Shown here piece after piece: positions 53,998 through 63,020 of a stretch of 64,000 nucleotides of DNA (position 1 is its first letter; every line of letters starts with the position of its first letter). The notes beneath the pieces were generated by a model. The model saw nothing but the letters and a program-made list of their open reading frames with translations, searched no databases and was not told the DNA's origin. Location of the stretch: NCBI RefSeq assembly GCF_022760995.1, contig NZ_JAKWJO010000004.1:124001-188000 (forward strand), read 5' to 3'. A program made the position numbers and the translations under genes. This DNA is from Dyella sedimenti (GTDB taxonomy: Bacteria; Pseudomonadota; Gammaproteobacteria; Xanthomonadales; Rhodanobacteraceae).

Positions 53998-54281
53998 CGT
54001 TTGCCCCCCTTGGACGGGCCGATGGGAAAGAGGTCCAGCACCATGCGCGCGATGTCCTCCATCAGCGTGCTGTTGAGCGAATAGACGATGTATTGCCCCC
54101 GCCGCTCGGTGCGCACCAGGTCGGCCTGCTTGAGCACGGCGAAGTGGTGCGACAGCGAGGCCGGCGTGATCTCGAACGCCTCGCCGATATCACCCGCGCT
54201 CAGCGCGCCGCCCTGCAGCCGCTTGAGGATGGCGCGGCGGGTAGGGTCGGCGAGGGCGCGGAATACGGCCTGCTGCTTCAC
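53994..54281 (-). CDS. ArsR/SdpR-type autorepressor
   Basis: 95 residues. Winged helix-turn-helix: [80 protein letters not shown]. It lacks the Cys metal site of ArsR and matches the SdpR branch. A perfect inverted repeat ATTTAGA-N6-TCTAAAT lies 39 bases upstream of its start, a likely operator. Heads an operon with SdpI-like and hydrolase genes. Confidence 0.9.
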   Translation of the reverse strand: MKQQAVFRALADPTRRAILKRLQGGALSAGDIGEAFEITPASLSHHFAVLKQADLVRTERRGQYIVYSLNSTLMEDIARMVLDLFPIGPSKGGKR

Positions 54282-54320
54282 GGGTGGAACCAGGCCTGGC
54301 GATGGTGGTAAAGGTTATAT

Positions 54321-54340
54321 ATTTAGACAAATATCTAAAT
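54321..54340. promoter_or_regulatory. probable operator of the SdpR-like repressor
   Basis: ATTTAGA (54321-54327) and TCTAAAT (54334-54340) form a perfect 7-bp inverted repeat with a six-base spacer in an AT-rich patch. It lies between the repressor gene and ypjD and could affect both. Confidence 0.65.
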
Positions 54341-54401
54341 GTCGCAAGTGCGACGGCAGCGCCGTTCACGCCTCATCGGGCCTGTGCCACACTTGCTCGC
54401 C

Positions 54402-55205
54402 ATGCTTACCGCCGCCGCCCTGATCGCCATCGCCGACTACCTGATCGCCGCCGGGCTGCCGACGTGGCCGTTGTTCGCGCGCCACAACACCTCCACCATC
54501 CTGCAGCGCATCGCGCTGGCCGTGGCCACGCTGGCCGTGCTGACCCACGCCGCCATCCTGCTCAGCCTGCACCGCGGCGCGCTGGACCTGCACTTCTTCT
54601 CCGCGCTGTCGCTGGTGGGCTGCGTGGTGTCCGCGATGACACTGGTGGTGAACATCTGGCGCCCGGTCGCCGCGCTGGGCGGCATCGTGTTCCCGCTGTC
54701 CGCGCTGCTGCTGGGCGTGGATATCTTCCTGGCCCCGACGACCACGCCCGAGCCACTGGAATGGCAGATCAAGCTGCACGTGACGGTGGCGCTGCTGGCC
54801 TTCAGCGTGCTCTCCATCGCCGCCGCGCTGGCCATCCTGCTGGCCGTGCAGGAGCGCGCGCTGCGCCATCGCCAGCTCGGTCCGTGGCTGCGCGCCCTGC
54901 CGCCGCTGACCTTGACCGAGACGCTGCTGTTTCGCCTGATCGGCGCCGGCTTCGCCCTGCTCACGCTTACCCTGCTGACCGGCATCCTGTTCGTGGACAA
55001 CCTGTTCGGCCAGCACCTGGTGCACAAGACGGTGCTGTCCATCATCGCCTGGCTGGTGTTCGGCGCCCTGCTCTACGGACGCTGGCGGCACGGCTGGCGC
55101 GGCCGCAGCGCGGTCAACCTCACCCTGATCGGCATGGGCGTGCTGCTGCTGGCCTTCTTCGGCACCAAGCTGGTGCTGGAGCTGATACTGCACCGCATGC
55201 CATGA
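54402..55205 (+). CDS. ypjD: inner membrane protein YpjD (CcsA/CorE-like)
   Basis: 267 residues from ATG 54402; an ATG at 54339 would add 21 hydrophilic residues. Eight hydrophobic helices of the cytochrome c assembly (CcsA-type) family, including [99 protein letters not shown]. The HKTVLS and RWRHGWRG segments match E. coli YpjD, normally divergent from ffh. The proposed role is in cytochrome or magnesium-related processes and is not settled. purU overlaps its end by four bases. Confidence 0.88.
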   Translation: MLTAAALIAIADYLIAAGLPTWPLFARHNTSTILQRIALAVATLAVLTHAAILLSLHRGALDLHFFSALSLVGCVVSAMTLVVNIWRPVAALGGIVFPLSALLLGVDIFLAPTTTPEPLEWQIKLHVTVALLAFSVLSIAAALAILLAVQERALRHRQLGPWLRALPPLTLTETLLFRLIGAGFALLTLTLLTGILFVDNLFGQHLVHKTVLSIIAWLVFGALLYGRWRHGWRGRSAVNLTLIGMGVLLLAFFGTKLVLELILHRMP

Positions 55206-56062
55206 GCGCCGGCGGCCAGTTCGTGCTCACCCTGTCCTGCCCGGATCGCGCCGGCATCGTGGCGGCGGTGTCGAACCACCTGGCCGCGCACGACTGCAAC
55301 ATCATCGAGGCGCAGCAGTTCGGCGATCCGGAGACGGGCCGCTTCTTCATGCGGCTGGTGTTCGAGAGCGCCCGGCTCGCCGCCGCCGAACTGGAGGCCG
55401 GCCTCGACGCCTTCGCTCCCGCCCTGCGCATGCAATGGACCCTGCGCGACCGAGCGCAGCGACGCAGGGTGTTGCTGCTGGTGTCGAAGTTCGACCACTG
55501 CCTGGCCGATGTGCTTTACCGCTGGCGCATCGGCGAGTTGCCGATGGAGATCGTCGGCATCGTCGCCAACCATCCGCGTGACACCTATCGCCACCTGGAT
55601 TTCGATGCCATTCCGTTCCACTACCTGCCCACCGGCAAGCACGACAAGGCGGCGCAAGAGGCACGGCTATGGGCGCTGATCGAGCAAAGCGGCGCCGAGC
55701 TGGTGGTGCTCGCGCGCTACATGCAGGTGCTTTCGAGTGAACTGGCGAGCCGGCTGTCCGGCCGCTGCATCAATATCCACCACTCCTTCCTGCCCGGCTT
55801 CAAGGGCGCGCGCCCGTACCACCAGGCGCATCGGCGCGGCGTCAAGCTGATTGGCGCCACCGCGCATTTCGTCACCGCCGACCTCGATGAAGGCCCGATC
55901 ATCGAACAGGACATCGAGCGGGTAAGCCATGGCGATACGCCTGATGATCTGGTCCGCATCGGCCGCGATATCGAACGTCGCGTGCTGGCACGAACACTAC
56001 GACTTTATCTCGACGATCGCGTGCTGCTCAACGGCGGCAAGACCGTGGTGTTCACTTCCTGA
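55202..56062 (+). CDS. purU: formyltetrahydrofolate deformylase
   Basis: 286 residues from ATG 55202, overlapping ypjD by four bases. Hydrolyses 10-formyl-THF to formate, balancing the one-carbon pool. ACT domain at residues 1-85 ([35 protein letters not shown]), then the formyltransferase domain: [39 protein letters not shown] with active-site His, and [13 protein letters not shown] with the catalytic Asp. Full length for the family. Confidence 0.95.
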   Translation: MSAGGQFVLTLSCPDRAGIVAAVSNHLAAHDCNIIEAQQFGDPETGRFFMRLVFESARLAAAELEAGLDAFAPALRMQWTLRDRAQRRRVLLLVSKFDHCLADVLYRWRIGELPMEIVGIVANHPRDTYRHLDFDAIPFHYLPTGKHDKAAQEARLWALIEQSGAELVVLARYMQVLSSELASRLSGRCINIHHSFLPGFKGARPYHQAHRRGVKLIGATAHFVTADLDEGPIIEQDIERVSHGDTPDDLVRIGRDIERRVLARTLRLYLDDRVLLNGGKTVVFTS

Positions 56063-56075
56063 CCTGGAGACGCTT

Positions 56076-56684
56076 GTGGAACTGATCGGCATGCTCGACT
56101 CGCCCTATGTGCGCCGCGCCGCGATTTCGCTGCGCTTGCTGGGCGTTCCCTTCACGCACCGCCCGCTGTCCGTGTTTCGTAACTTCGATGAATTCCAGTC
56201 GATCAACCCACTGGTAAAAGCCCCCACCCTGCGGCTGGATGACGGCACTCTGCTGACCGAGTCGGGCCTCATCATCGACTGGGCCGAAACGCTCAGCGAC
56301 CAACCTTCGCTCATGCCCAGCGAACCCACTCAACGCCTGCGTGCGCTGCGCTTGATCAGCATCGCCATAGCCGCCAACGAGAAAACCGTGCAGATCGTCT
56401 ACGAGCACAAGCGCGCGCCGGAGAAGCGCGATGCGGACTGGCTGCAGCGTGTGGAGGGACAACTGCATGCGGCGTATGACTTGCTCGAACGTGAGTTGGA
56501 CGGCGTAAACGGCTGGTTGTTTGGCACCGCGCCCACGCAAGCGGACGTGTCGATCGCGGTGGCATGGGGCTTCACCCAGTTGGAAGTGGCAGAGGTGGTC
56601 GACGCCAAGGCTTATCCACGATTGGTGGGGTTTTCCCAGCACGCCGAGCAGCATCCGGATTTTGTGGCGTTGCCGCCGGTGTGA
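56076..56684 (+). CDS. glutathione S-transferase family protein
   Basis: 202 residues from GTG 56076 (GGAG six bases upstream). N-terminal thioredoxin-like domain ELIGMLDSPYVRRAAISLRLLGVPFTHRPLSVF with Ser as the likely active residue, the conserved NPLVKAPTLRLDDGTLLTESGLIIDW (cis-Pro and Glu-Ser for glutathione) and a helical C-terminal domain with GTAPTQADVSIAVAW. No specific substrate. It follows purU by 13 bases and may share its transcript. Confidence 0.9.
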   Translation: MELIGMLDSPYVRRAAISLRLLGVPFTHRPLSVFRNFDEFQSINPLVKAPTLRLDDGTLLTESGLIIDWAETLSDQPSLMPSEPTQRLRALRLISIAIAANEKTVQIVYEHKRAPEKRDADWLQRVEGQLHAAYDLLERELDGVNGWLFGTAPTQADVSIAVAWGFTQLEVAEVVDAKAYPRLVGFSQHAEQHPDFVALPPV

Positions 56685-56794
56685 GCGTGCTATGCGCCCT
56701 CGCGCCTGGGAAGCGAGGGATCGCGCTGTCGACAAGGTCGCCTTACCGGCCGTCACCTCGATCCTCTCCCCCAAGGAGAGGCAAAGTCAGAGGA

Positions 56795-58174
56795 CTAGCG
56801 GCAGGCGTCGATGCCTTGCGAGAGGCGCTCTACCGCCACCACATCCATGTCGCCCACTTTCCCCTTCTTCGGCGCATTGGCCCTGGGCACGATGGCGCGC
56901 AGGAAGCCGTGGTGCGCTGCCTCCTTCAAGCGCTCCTCGCCGTTGGGCACGGGACGGATCTCGCCGGACAGGCCTACCTCGCCAAACGTAATGGTCTTCT
57001 CGGGCAATGGCCGGTCGCGCAGGCTCGACAGCACGGCCAATAGCACGGGCAGGTCGGCGGCGGTTTCCTGCACACGGATGCCACCCACCACGTTGACGAA
57101 CACGTCCTGGTCATACGCGGCCACGCCGCCATGCCGGTGCAGCACGGCCAGCAGCATGGCCAGGCGATTCTGCTCCAGACCCAGCGCCACGCGCCGTGGA
57201 TTGCCCAGCGAGGACTGATCCACCAGCGCCTGCACTTCCACCAGCAGCGGACGGGTGCCCTCGCGCGTCACCATCACCGCACTGCCCGAGGTCGGGCCGC
57301 TGTGTGCCGACAAAAAGATCGCCGAGGGATTGGGCACTTCGCGCAACCCCTTCTCCGACATGGCGAACACGCCCAATTCGTTGACCGCGCCAAAGCGGTT
57401 CTTGAACGCGCGCAGCACGCGGAAGCGGCTGCCCGACTCGCCCTCGAAGTACAGCACCGCGTCGACCATGTGCTCGAGCACGCGCGGACCGGCGATGCCG
57501 CCTTCCTTGGTGACGTGGCCGACCAGGAACACCGAGGTGCCGGTTTCCTTGGCGAAGCGGGTGAGCTTGGCCGCCGACTCGCGCACCTGGCTCACCGAAC
57601 CCGGCGCCGCCGTCAGCAGCTCGGTCCAGATGGTCTGGATGGAGTCGATCACCAGCACGCGCGGGCGGCTCGCCAGCGCCTGCTCGATGATGCGCTCGAT
57701 GCAAGTCTCGGCCAGCGCGTGCAGCGGCGCCAGCGGCAGGTCCAGGCGCTGCGCGCGGGCGGCGACCTGGGCCAGCGATTCCTCGCCGGTGACGTAGACG
57801 CTGGCCATCTGCGCGCCCAGCGTGCCCAGCATCTGCAGCAGCAGCGTGGACTTGCCGATGCCGGGATCGCCGCCGATCAGCACCACCGAGCCATCGACCA
57901 GGCCGCCGCCGAGCACGCGGTCGAGTTCGCCGATGCCGGTCAGCGTGCGTATTTCCGCGGCCAGCGCCACTGCCGTCAGCGAGGTGACCTTGGGCGAGCC
58001 AGAGGCGGCGCCCGCATAGCCCGTACCGCGTGCGGCCACCACCGGCTTGGCCGCCGGCTGCACCACGAATTCGCTCAAGGTGTTCCAGGCGCCGCACTCC
58101 ACGCACTGGCCCTGCCATTTGGAATGTTCCGCCCCGCAATCGGAGCACACGTAGGCGGTCTTGGCCTTGGCCAT
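56795..58174 (-). CDS. radA: DNA repair protein RadA
   Basis: 459 residues from ATG 58174. RecA-like branch-migration helper. N-terminal zinc finger CSDCG/CVECG (Cys10, 13, 24, 27), Walker A IGGDPGIGKSTLL, Walker B RVLVIDSIQTIW, the RadA-specific KNRFGAVNE loop and a Lon-like C-terminal domain (VFVNVVGGIRVQETAADLPVLLAVLSSLRDRP). Complete. It follows alr in the minus-strand series, separated by 80 bases. Confidence 0.96.
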   Translation of the reverse strand: MAKAKTAYVCSDCGAEHSKWQGQCVECGAWNTLSEFVVQPAAKPVVAARGTGYAGAASGSPKVTSLTAVALAAEIRTLTGIGELDRVLGGGLVDGSVVLIGGDPGIGKSTLLLQMLGTLGAQMASVYVTGEESLAQVAARAQRLDLPLAPLHALAETCIERIIEQALASRPRVLVIDSIQTIWTELLTAAPGSVSQVRESAAKLTRFAKETGTSVFLVGHVTKEGGIAGPRVLEHMVDAVLYFEGESGSRFRVLRAFKNRFGAVNELGVFAMSEKGLREVPNPSAIFLSAHSGPTSGSAVMVTREGTRPLLVEVQALVDQSSLGNPRRVALGLEQNRLAMLLAVLHRHGGVAAYDQDVFVNVVGGIRVQETAADLPVLLAVLSSLRDRPLPEKTITFGEVGLSGEIRPVPNGEERLKEAAHHGFLRAIVPRANAPKKGKVGDMDVVAVERLSQGIDACR

Positions 58175-58254
58175 GCGGATTCCTGTCAAACGGCAATGCA
58201 ATGGAACGAGCTTAGCGGGAGCGCATCGCAGGCGGCGAGACGCCCGCGCCGCGA

Positions 58255-59343
58255 TCAGCTCTCGTCTTCGACGAACAGCACGCGCCGGGTCATGCCGCAG
58301 GTGAGGTCGTAGGAGATGGTGCCGGCACTGGCCGCGACGATCTCCACCGGCAGATCCGGTCCCCACAGGGTGACACGGTCCCCTACCCTGGCGTCCGGCG
58401 CGCCGCGCAGGTCCAGCGTAATCAGGTCCATCGAGACCCGCCCGATCAACGGCACCTGGCGATCGCCCACCAGCACCGGCGTGCCCGCCGCCGCGCTGCG
58501 CGGATAACCGTCGCCATAGCCGACCGCGGCCACGCCCACCGGCATGTCCTCGGGACAGGTCCAGGTGCCGTTGTAGCCGATGGACTCGCCCTTGCCGATG
58601 CGGTTGATGGCGATCAGGCGCGTGCCCAGGGTCATGGCGGGACGGAAGCCAAAGTCAGAGCCGCTCTTGCCGTCCACCACCGACAGGCCATATAGCAGGC
58701 CGCCGGTGCGCACCCAGTCGCCGCGCGCATCGGCCCAGCCGAGCACGGCCGCCGAGTTGGACAGCGAGCGGGGACCGCGCAAGCCACGCGTCGCCTCGGC
58801 GAAGCGGGTGATCTGCTCGGCGGTGCGCCTACCGTCGAACACTTCCGACTCGGCGAAATGGGTCAGCAGTCCGATGTCCGGATCGATGCCCGGCATGGCG
58901 GCCAGCTGTGCATGCACGAAGGCCACCGCCTCCGGCGCGAAGCCCAGCCGGTGCATGCCGCTGTCCACCTTCAGCCAGATGCGCAGCTGGCCACGCGAGG
59001 GCGAGGCCTCGCGCAGCCATTGCAATTGTTCCTCGTGGTGGATGGCGGCATCCAGGTTGAGACGCTGCATCTCGGCAATGTCGCTGGCCCGGTCCGGCCC
59101 CGACAGCACCACGATGCGCTGGCGGTGTCCCGCCGCGCGCAGGCGCAGGCCATCGCCCAGCGCGGCCACGGCGAATGCATCGGCCTCGCCGTCGAGCGCG
59201 CGCGCCACGCGCTCCAGGCCATGCCCGTAGGCATCGGCCTTGACCACCGCCATGACCTTGGCGGGCGCGGCCAATTGCTTGATGCGGGCAAGATTGTGGC
59301 GCAAGGCGCCGAGGTGGATGGTGGCGACGGTGGTGCGACTCAT
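58255..59343 (-). CDS. alr: alanine racemase
   Basis: 362 residues. PLP enzyme making D-alanine for peptidoglycan. Lys35 in VMAVVKADAYGHG holds PLP; the partner tyrosine is in IGYNGTWTCPEDMPVGVAAVGYGDGYPR, and the acceptor part includes RVSMDLITLDLRG. Length and order match Alr of gammaproteobacteria. dnaB lies upstream on the strand, with a small lipoprotein gene between them. Confidence 0.96.
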   Translation of the reverse strand: MSRTTVATIHLGALRHNLARIKQLAAPAKVMAVVKADAYGHGLERVARALDGEADAFAVAALGDGLRLRAAGHRQRIVVLSGPDRASDIAEMQRLNLDAAIHHEEQLQWLREASPSRGQLRIWLKVDSGMHRLGFAPEAVAFVHAQLAAMPGIDPDIGLLTHFAESEVFDGRRTAEQITRFAEATRGLRGPRSLSNSAAVLGWADARGDWVRTGGLLYGLSVVDGKSGSDFGFRPAMTLGTRLIAINRIGKGESIGYNGTWTCPEDMPVGVAAVGYGDGYPRSAAAGTPVLVGDRQVPLIGRVSMDLITLDLRGAPDARVGDRVTLWGPDLPVEIVAASAGTISYDLTCGMTRRVLFVEDES

Positions 59344-59472
59344 GCCTGCGTGGCGCCGTGGTGACGGCGCATGATGGGAGGTGGATAACGACGCGGACCG
59401 GACGGCCCGGCAAGGGAACCAAGCTTATCAGTACCGTCCGCGACCGGGATGACCCGACGCCGCCAAGCTAAG

Positions 59473-59507
59473 GCCATGGCGCGGCGTCGGCGGGCCCGCG
59501 CCATGGC
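59473..59507 (-). terminator. 12-bp hairpin after the small lipoprotein gene
   Basis: GCCATGGCGCGG and CCGCGCCATGGC form a perfect 12-bp stem with an 11-base loop, 23 bases after the lipoprotein stop codon. No T-tract follows. Confidence 0.5.
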
Positions 59508-59530
59508 ATTCCCATGGCAAGTGCTTCCGC

Positions 59531-59746
59531 TCAGTAGTGATCGCGGTTGGCGCAGCGCTTCATGGCGGCATGGTGAGCCCGGTCGTACTCGGACGGGGTC
59601 ATCGCGCCGGAGGCAAGCGCATTCTGCAGATCCGTCATCTGCTTGCCGCAGGTTTCGTTGTCCTGTACCACGCGGGTACTGCTGCCGCAACCGCCGAGTG
59701 CCAGGCAGGCGGTCACCAGCAATGCAGGGAGCATGATTCGATTCAT
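59531..59746 (-). CDS. small lipoprotein with SHOCT-like C-terminus
   Basis: 71 residues. Lipobox LALGGC (lipidated Cys at residue 20, followed by Gly-Ser) after a short signal peptide. The C-terminal part QMTDLQNALASGAMTPSEYDRAHHAAMKRC resembles the short helical SHOCT motif found at the end of many envelope proteins; Cys33 (ETCGK) and Cys66 (KRCANR) may form a disulfide. A GAGG ribosome site precedes the ATG, and this region is tandemly duplicated. Function unknown. Confidence 0.75.
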   Translation of the reverse strand: MNRIMLPALLVTACLALGGCGSSTRVVQDNETCGKQMTDLQNALASGAMTPSEYDRAHHAAMKRCANRDHY

Positions 59747-59748
59747 GG

Positions 59749-59782
59749 CAACGTCCTCGTTGACGCAACGTCCTCGTTGACG
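59749..59782. repeat. 17-bp tandem duplication carrying the ribosome-binding site
   Basis: CAACGTCCTCGTTGACG occurs twice in perfect tandem (59749-59765, 59766-59782) immediately before the lipoprotein ATG. On the minus strand each unit contains GAGG, so the binding site is doubled; only the proximal one has proper spacing. Confidence 0.85.
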
Positions 59783-59896
59783 GCATCGCCGGCCGGCCAG
59801 TGCCGGCCTGGGCGAAACCCGCCACGAGCGTGCGCCGCGCGGCGTGAACCGTACCGTTGTTTTGCGTGCAGGCCACGTATGGAACGACTGCGGTAC

Positions 59897-59926
59897 AGGC
59901 GCCGTTCGTGAAGCGGAACGGTGCCT
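59897..59926 (-). terminator. hairpin after dnaB
   Basis: AGGCGCCGTT and AACGGTGCCT (one G-T pair) form a 10-bp stem with a ten-base loop, 18 bases after the dnaB stop. No clear T-tract. Confidence 0.4.
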
Positions 59927-59944
59927 AAAGCGGACGCGGCCAGG

Positions 59945-61369
59945 TCAGTCGAAGGTGCCGACGAAGGAGTCGGGCGCGTAATTCTCGAACTTGGTGTAGT
60001 GGCCGAGGAAGGTGAGCTTCACCGTGTCGGTGGGGCCGTTACGCTGCTTGCCGATAATGATCTCGGCCAGGCCCTTGTCCGGCGATTCCTTGTTGTAGTA
60101 CTCGTCGCGGTAGATGAACATGATCACGTCCGCGTCCTGCTCGATGGCGCCGGATTCGCGCAGGTCGGACATCATCGGACGCTTGTCGGCGCGCTGCTCC
60201 AGCGAGCGGTTCAGCTGCGACAGCGCGATCACCGGGCAGTTGAGTTCCTTGGCCAGGCCCTTCAGCGAGCGCGAGATCTCAGAGATTTCCGTCGCGCGGT
60301 TTTCCTTGTTGCCCGGCACCTGCATCAGCTGCAGGTAGTCGATCACGATCAGGCCCAGGCCGCCGTGCTCACGATGCAGGCGGCGCGAGCGCGAGCGCAA
60401 TTCCACCGGCGACAGGCCCGGCGTGTCGTCGATGAAGATCTTCGCCTCCGACAGGATGGCGATGGCATTGGTGACGCGCGGCCAGTCCTCCTCGGCCAAG
60501 TCGCCGTTGCGCAGGTGCTGCTGGTGGATGCGGCCGATCGAGGAAATCATGCGGAAGGCCAGCTGCGAGGCCGACATTTCCATCGAGAAAATCGCCACCG
60601 CCTTCTTGCCGCGCAACGCGGCCGACTCGGCGATGTTCACCGAGAACGCGGTCTTGCCCATCGAGGGACGCGCCGCGACGATGATAAGGTCGGAAGGCTG
60701 CAGGCCCGAGGTGAGTTCGTCCAGGTCGGTGAAGCCGGTGGAGATGCCAGTGAGCTGGCCGCGGTTCTCGTAGCGCTCGGACAGGATGCGGAAGGCGTCC
60801 TTCACCGCCTCGCGCATGGAGACCGAATCCTTCTTGCCGCGCGCGCCCGACTCGGCGATCTTGAACACGCGCTGCTCGGCGCTTTCCAGCACCTCCTGCA
60901 CGCCCTTGCCATCGGGCTGGTAGCCGTCCTCGGTGATCGCGGTGCCGGCGTCGATCAGCTGTCGCAGCACGGACTTCTCGCGCACGATCTCCGCATAGGC
61001 GGCGATATTCGCCGCGCTGGGCGTGGTATTGGCCAGTTCGATCAGGTAGCCGGCGCCGCCGACCATCTCGGCCAGGCCGTTGGCCTCGAACCAGTCGCCC
61101 AGGGTCACCGCATCGCAGGGCATGCCCTTGGTGGCCAGTTCGGTGATGGCGCGCCAGATCAGGCGGTGGTCCTTGCGGTAGAAATCCTGCTCGCCCAGGC
61201 GGTCGGCTACCTTGTCCAGCGAGTCGGGCGACAGCATCAGGCCGCCCAGCACCGCCTGTTCCGCATCGATGGAATGCGGCGGCACGCGCAGCGCGTCGAT
61301 GCTGGGCGCGGGCCGGCGCTCGCGGCCGCCGCGCTCGGAGCGGTCGGAACGATCGGAAACGAAGGACAT
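59945..61369 (-). CDS. dnaB: replicative DNA helicase DnaB
   Basis: 474 residues from ATG 61369, with GAGGAATCGC upstream. Hexameric 5'-3' fork helicase. N-terminal scaffold domain (RVPPHSIDAEQAVLGGLMLSPDSLDKVAD), linker helix, then the RecA-like domain with LIIVAARPSMGKTAFSVNIAE (Walker A), GLIVIDYLQLM (Walker B), LNRSLEQRADKRPMMSDLRESGAIEQDADVIMFIYRDEYY. No intein. Two to three DnaA-box-like sites lie upstream. Follows rplI, as in many gammaproteobacteria. Confidence 0.97.
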   Translation of the reverse strand: MSFVSDRSDRSERGGRERRPAPSIDALRVPPHSIDAEQAVLGGLMLSPDSLDKVADRLGEQDFYRKDHRLIWRAITELATKGMPCDAVTLGDWFEANGLAEMVGGAGYLIELANTTPSAANIAAYAEIVREKSVLRQLIDAGTAITEDGYQPDGKGVQEVLESAEQRVFKIAESGARGKKDSVSMREAVKDAFRILSERYENRGQLTGISTGFTDLDELTSGLQPSDLIIVAARPSMGKTAFSVNIAESAALRGKKAVAIFSMEMSASQLAFRMISSIGRIHQQHLRNGDLAEEDWPRVTNAIAILSEAKIFIDDTPGLSPVELRSRSRRLHREHGGLGLIVIDYLQLMQVPGNKENRATEISEISRSLKGLAKELNCPVIALSQLNRSLEQRADKRPMMSDLRESGAIEQDADVIMFIYRDEYYNKESPDKGLAEIIIGKQRNGPTDTVKLTFLGHYTKFENYAPDSFVGTFD

Positions 61370-61464
61370 CGCGATTCCTCGCAGCGGGCCGGCGCACGTG
61401 CCGGCAGCCAGACGTTGGGCACAGAGCATACGCGGCGCCATCTCAGACGGCGAGACAATAACCC

Positions 61465-61494
61465 TGTGGAAAAACTGTGGTTAGTTGTGGATAA
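61465..61494 (-). promoter_or_regulatory. cluster of DnaA-box-like sites upstream of dnaB
   Basis: TGTGGAAAA (61465), TGTGGTTAG (61476) and TGTGGATAA (61486) follow each other at 11 and 10 bases, all the same way. The last is a perfect DnaA box (TTATCCACA on the other strand), the first has one mismatch, the middle two. They lie about 95-125 bases before the dnaB ATG. Confidence 0.55.
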
Positions 61495-61524
61495 CGCAGT
61501 GAACCACCCCCACTGCAAAAGCAA

Positions 61525-61546
61525 ACGGGCGCCCGGAGGCGCCCGT
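61525..61546 (-). terminator. intrinsic terminator after rplI
   Basis: ACGGGCGCC and GGCGCCCGT form a perfect 9-bp stem with a CGGA loop; on the minus strand it is followed by TTGCTTTTG. It lies 27 bases after the rplI stop and insulates the ribosomal genes from dnaB. Confidence 0.65.
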
Positions 61547-61573
61547 CTGGGGTATGGCGAGCGAGGTATCGGC

Positions 61574-62023
61574 TTATTTCTCGCCGACCACGATCACCTT
61601 GACCTGGGTCTGCACGTCGGCGTGCAGCGCGATCACGGCCTCGAACTCGCCGGTGTGGCGGATCGGGCCTTCGCCCTGGATCACTTCGTTCTTGTGCACG
61701 TCATGGCCGGCGGCCTGCAGGGCCTCGGAGATTTCGCGCGGACCGACCGAGCCATACAGCTTGCCTTCCGGGCTGGCGTTGACGGTGATGGTCACCTCGA
61801 CGCCTTCCAGCTTGGCCTTGCGCGACTCGGCGCCGGACAGCTGCGAGGCGGCCTTGGCCTCGTACTCGGCGCGGCGCTTCTCGAAGGCTTCGAGGTTGGC
61901 GGCGTTGACCGGCACGGCCTTGCCCTGCGGCAGGAGGTAGTTGCGGCCATAGCCCGGCTTCACATTGACCTTGTCGCCAAGGTTGCCGAGGTTACGGACT
62001 TTCTCGAGAAGAATCAGTTCCAT
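61574..62023 (-). CDS. rplI: 50S ribosomal protein L9
   Basis: 149 residues. The N-terminal domain [39 protein letters not shown] is the L9 signature, followed by the long central helix and a C-terminal domain ([60 protein letters not shown]). Follows rpsR after 170 bases that hold a repeat, unusual inside a ribosomal operon. Confidence 0.97.
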   Translation of the reverse strand: MELILLEKVRNLGNLGDKVNVKPGYGRNYLLPQGKAVPVNAANLEAFEKRRAEYEAKAASQLSGAESRKAKLEGVEVTITVNASPEGKLYGSVGPREISEALQAAGHDVHKNEVIQGEGPIRHTGEFEAVIALHADVQTQVKVIVVGEK

Positions 62024-62085
62024 GGTGGTTCCTTTTCGTTAGCGCCGGTGTGGCCCGACGCAGCCGTGGACGGGTGTCCGAAGGA

Positions 62086-62183
62086 GGGAATCGGGAATGG
62101 AGAATAGGGAATCGGAAGAGCGAAAGCGTCGCGGACTTGCGGTGGACGGCTTTTTCTATTCCCTGTTCCCTACTCCCTGTTCC
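62086..62183. repeat. heptamer-like repeat in inverted halves between rpsR and rplI
   Basis: GGGAATCGGGAATGGAGAAT and following GGGAATCGG (62086-62115) are mirrored by CTATTCCCTGTTCCCTACTC and CCTGTTCC (62156-62183). Such GGGAATx tandem units are scattered in related genomes. It interrupts the ribosomal gene series. Confidence 0.75.
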
Positions 62184-62193
62184 TTCGACGTGC

Positions 62194-62424
62194 TTAGACG
62201 TCGTGGTTGTCGGTGTACGGCAGCAGGGCCAGGAAGCGGGCGCGCTTGATGGCGGTCGCCAGCTGGCGCTGGTAGCGGGCCTTGGTGCCGGTGATGCGGC
62301 TCGGCACGATCTTGCCGTTCTCGGTGACGTACTGGCGCAGCGTGTTGAGATCCTTGTAATCGATCTCCTTCACGTTTTCGGCCGTGAAGCGGCAGAACTT
62401 GCGGCGGCGGAAGAACTTGGACAT
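62194..62424 (-). CDS. rpsR: 30S ribosomal protein S18
   Basis: 76 residues. [70 protein letters not shown] is the complete S18 sequence pattern. Binds S6 in the 30S platform; rpsF lies 17 bases upstream in the operon. No priB gene is found between the two, unlike in E. coli. Confidence 0.97.
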   Translation of the reverse strand: MSKFFRRRKFCRFTAENVKEIDYKDLNTLRQYVTENGKIVPSRITGTKARYQRQLATAIKRARFLALLPYTDNHDV

Positions 62425-62441
62425 GGCTTTAAGGCTCCTGA

Positions 62442-62867
62442 TCAGTCGTCGCTGTCGCGATCGTCGTTGTCACGGCGGCTGCCGCGCTCTTCACCGTCGC
62501 TGTCGTCATCGCGGCGGCGCGAGGACTTGGCGTCGTCCTTTTCCTTCGACTTCAGGATGAAGGACTGCTCGGTGTCGGCGCCATCGCGCTTGATGACCAG
62601 GTGGCGCAGCACGGCATCGTTGAAGCGGAAGCCCGACTCCAGCTCGTTCAGCACGTTCTGGCTCACTTCGATGTTGAGCAGGACGTAGTGGGCCTTGGCC
62701 AGGTTCACGATCGGGTAGGCCAGCTGGCGGCGGCCCCAGTCTTCCAGGCGGTGGATCTTGCCGCCATCGGTCTCGATCAGCGCCTTGTAGCGCTCGATCA
62801 TCGCCGGGACCTGCTCGCTCTGGTCAGGGTGGACCAGGAACACGACTTCGTAATGTCGCAGGGACAT
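62442..62867 (-). CDS. rpsF: 30S ribosomal protein S6
   Basis: 141 residues. [67 protein letters not shown] is the S6 core. The C-terminus is a charged Asp/Arg/Glu-rich tail ([26 protein letters not shown]), resembling the glutamate-tailed S6 of some bacteria that is modified by RimK. First gene of the rpsF-rpsR-rplI series. Confidence 0.97.
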   Translation of the reverse strand: MSLRHYEVVFLVHPDQSEQVPAMIERYKALIETDGGKIHRLEDWGRRQLAYPIVNLAKAHYVLLNIEVSQNVLNELESGFRFNDAVLRHLVIKRDGADTEQSFILKSKEKDDAKSSRRRDDDSDGEERGSRRDNDDRDSDD

Positions 62868-63020
62868 TGGTGGGTAACTCCTTGTGGATGCGGCCCTTTT
62901 GGGGCCTGGCAGCCTCCCGCCCTATGCGGTGAGGCAAGGTTCCATCCGGCCCCCTTGGGGTGCGGACAGAAGCGGAATAATATGGCGGGACGTGGGGTTA
63001 GCGCAAGGAGTGACCGGGGC

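Noticed and set aside
53356..54281. Complete Sdp killing system (toxin SdpC)
   Set aside because: The repressor and SdpI-like genes exist, but no SdpABC toxin or maturation genes are found within the window.
61442..61573. Possible replication origin near dnaB
   Set aside because: There are only about three DnaA-like sites, no AT-rich unwinding region, and no dnaA, gidA or rpmH nearby. A regulatory site is more likely.
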